Assembly: GCA_963759295.1 (NCBI GenBank)
Contig: CAVWYT010000010.1
Coordinates: 806,001-870,000, forward strand
Reading direction: 5' to 3'
Length of the DNA stretch: 64,000 nucleotides
Origin: WHSW01 sp963759295
GTDB lineage: Bacteria > Actinomycetota > Thermoleophilia > Solirubrobacterales > 70-9
Shown here: positions 62,990 through 64,000 of the stretch, one piece after another
Layout of the letters: each line of letters starts with the position of its first letter
Position numbering within the stretch: the stretch's first letter is position 1
The notes under the pieces: generated by a model
What the model was told of the DNA's origin: nothing
Seen by the model: the letters and a program-made list of their open reading frames with translations, nothing else
Databases searched by the model: none
Translations under genes and position numbers: made by a program

Positions 62990-63397
62990 ATGTCGCAGGA
63001 GAACGTGGAGCTCGTGCGCTCGATCTACGTGCCCTGGGCGCACGGCGACTTCAGCTCGGCCGAGTGGGCGGAGCCTGAGATCGAGTTCGTGATCGGTGAT
63101 GGGACCACTACGGGCAGCTGGACCGGCCTGGCCGCCATGGCGGAGGCTTACCGACGCGACTGGCTGGGCGCCTGGGAGAAGTTCCGCGTCGAGCCGGAGG
63201 AATACCGCGAGCTCGACGACGAACGTATTCTCGTGCTGAGTCACTTCCGTGGGCGCGGCAAAGCGAGCGGATTGGACGTCGGGCAGATGGGCACAAGATC
63301 GGCGGAGCTGTTCCACGTCCGCGGCGGCAAGGTGACGAGACTTGTCATCTGGGCCGAGCGCGAGCACGCGTTTGCTGACCTCGGGCTGTCGGAGTAG
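62990..63397 (+). CDS. SnoaL-like (NTF2-fold) protein, MSQENVE family
   Basis: Protein of 135 residues that starts MSQENVELVRSIYVPWAHGD. The NTF2-like cone is seen in WAEPEIEFVIGDGTTTGSWT, GLAAMAEAYRRDWLGAWEKF, ILVLSHFRGRGKASGLDVG and AELFHVRGGKVTRLVIWAER, ending ADLGLSE. The family binds small hydrophobic ligands or acts as isomerase/hydrolase; it is greatly expanded in Thermoleophilia with no known function. It is the first of three tandem members. Confidence 0.85.
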   Translation: MSQENVELVRSIYVPWAHGDFSSAEWAEPEIEFVIGDGTTTGSWTGLAAMAEAYRRDWLGAWEKFRVEPEEYRELDDERILVLSHFRGRGKASGLDVGQMGTRSAELFHVRGGKVTRLVIWAEREHAFADLGLSE

Positions 63398-63448
63398 GCG
63401 TTCTGGACAGTCGGTAGCTCCTACTCAGCTAGGCCACGCCCAGAGCGA

Positions 63449-63454
63449 GATACT
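63449..63454 (+). promoter_or_regulatory. GATACT element of the second SnoaL-gene leader
   Basis: GATACT-N9-ATG as at 62975, with the preceding GTAGCTCCTACTCAGCTAGG also conserved. Confidence 0.5.
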
Positions 63455-63463
63455 GCGTGGGCG

Positions 63464-63866
63464 ATGTCGGAGGAGAACGTGGAGATCGTCAAGAGCCTGT
63501 TCGGTGCGTTCGCGGACAGAGACTACGAAGCCGCAACGGAGGCGCTCGATCCGGGCGTGGAGATACGCCCCGGGATCGTCGGCGGACCCGAAGGAGTCGT
63601 TTATCACGGGCCGGACGGAATGAGGCAGTTCTGGACCGACGTTGACGCCGCTTGGGCAGAGTTCCGGATAACGACCGAGGAGTTCCGGGCAATTGACCAG
63701 AAGGATACTTGTATTGGGACGGGCCTTCGCTCGCGGCCGGGGCAGCGGTATCACCGTCGACGCGCCAGCGGCCTGGATGTTTGGCTTGCTCAACGGCCGG
63801 ATCGTGAGCTTCCAGAGCTTCAGCAGCCGGGAGCAGGCCCTCGAAGCCGCCGGGCTGTCGGAGTAG
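63464..63866 (+). pseudogene. SnoaL-like protein, MSEENVE family, one frameshift
   Basis: MSEENVEIVKSLFGAFADRD then YEAATEALDPGVEIRPGIVG, GPDGMRQFWTDVDAAWAEFR and EEFRAIDQK. Near 63705 the frame shifts by one base; the neighbouring frame continues ILVLGRAFARGRGSGITVDA, AAWMFGLLNGRIVSFQSFSS and REQALEAAGLSE, stopping at 63866. Joined, it is a normal family member of about 134 residues. The lesion could be a consensus error. Confidence 0.8.
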
Positions 63867-63917
63867 GGCGTATTGGTGAGTCCGTAGCTCCTACTGGCTA
63901 CGTCACGGCCATAGCGC

Positions 63918-63923
63918 GATACT
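63918..63923 (+). promoter_or_regulatory. GATACT element of the third SnoaL-gene leader
   Basis: GATACTGAGCGGGCGATG matches the leader of the 62990 gene base for base. Confidence 0.5.
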
Positions 63924-63932
63924 GAGCGGGCG

Positions 63933-64000
63933 ATGTCGCAGGAGAACGTGGATTTGCTTCGCCGTGCCTTCGCCGAATATGGCGGGTCCGTGACGGGATT
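63933..64000 (+). CDS. SnoaL-like protein, MSQENVD family (3' end outside window)
   Basis: The first 22 codons read MSQENVDLLRRAFAEYGGSV, the N-terminus of the same family as the two upstream genes. The rest lies beyond the right edge. Start chosen by the conserved GATACT-N9-ATG spacing. Confidence 0.75.
   Translation, partial: MSQENVDLLRRAFAEYGGSVTG

Overview
The window is very GC-rich, with strongly G/C-biased third codon positions. Gene content (small SnoaL-like proteins beginning MSQENVE or MSEENVE, an AfsR-like BTAD/STAND/WD40 regulator, many short secreted proteins, TANNNT-type -10 elements placed 7-8 nt before GTG starts) points to an actinobacterium, most likely class Thermoleophilia (Solirubrobacterales and relatives). 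This placement is inferred from gene style, not from a marker gene.

Layout. 0-8.2 kb: ammonium channel and PII protein, a secreted glycosidase, an MFS pump, a VOC protein divergent from an ECF sigma factor with a SnoaL-like tail, glycerate kinase, and a GT4 glycosyltransferase. 8.4-14.9 kb: a xylose-type sugar locus (ROK regulator, binding protein, ATPase, permease, LLM oxidoreductase, Gfo/Idh dehydrogenase), heavily frameshifted. 15-21.8 kb: methyltransferase, GH25 lysozyme, SHOCT protein, DUF2207-LemA pair, NAD(P)-binding and SRPBCC proteins. 21.8-25.4 kb: an O-acetylation locus (MBOAT plus two SGNH hydrolases), also frameshifted. 25.5-38.3 kb: GH3, membrane proteins, a nucleotide cyclase-YHS fusion, acyl-CoA dehydrogenase, hydrolases, MerR, metallophosphoesterase, RDD protein, and an AbiEi/DUF559 protein. 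38.4-46.3 kb: a tight acetone carboxylase-type operon in which an alpha/beta hydrolase, the alpha subunit and the gamma subunit form one 1236-residue polypeptide, next to the beta subunit, a flavin monooxygenase and a thioesterase-like protein. 46.3-52.2 kb: patatin, acyl-CoA ligase, tRNA-Leu, sulfatase, a haem-oxygenase-like diiron protein and a CDGSH protein.

From 52.16 kb a tRNA-Glu followed by the C-terminal stub of a tyrosine integrase marks a probable island edge. Beyond it lies a SARP-type regulator of about 1690 codons (winged helix, BTAD, AAA, nSTAND, membrane segment, WD40). Around it are a vanadium-type haloperoxidase and four small secreted-protein genes. All five of these genes carry an upstream TACCG direct repeat with an exact 11-bp period. 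Four of them also share a leader of about 125 nt that runs into identical MRAH start codons. I read this as an undescribed SARP regulon and consider it, with the fused carboxylase, the most interesting content. The window ends in an array of SnoaL-like genes with a common leader.

Single-base frameshifts are clustered at 8.4-14.2, 21.8-25.4, 54.2-58.8 and 60.6-63.7 kb, while the genes between are clean. Conserved protein sequence continues in the neighbouring frame at each break, so consensus error in long-read data is as likely as real decay.
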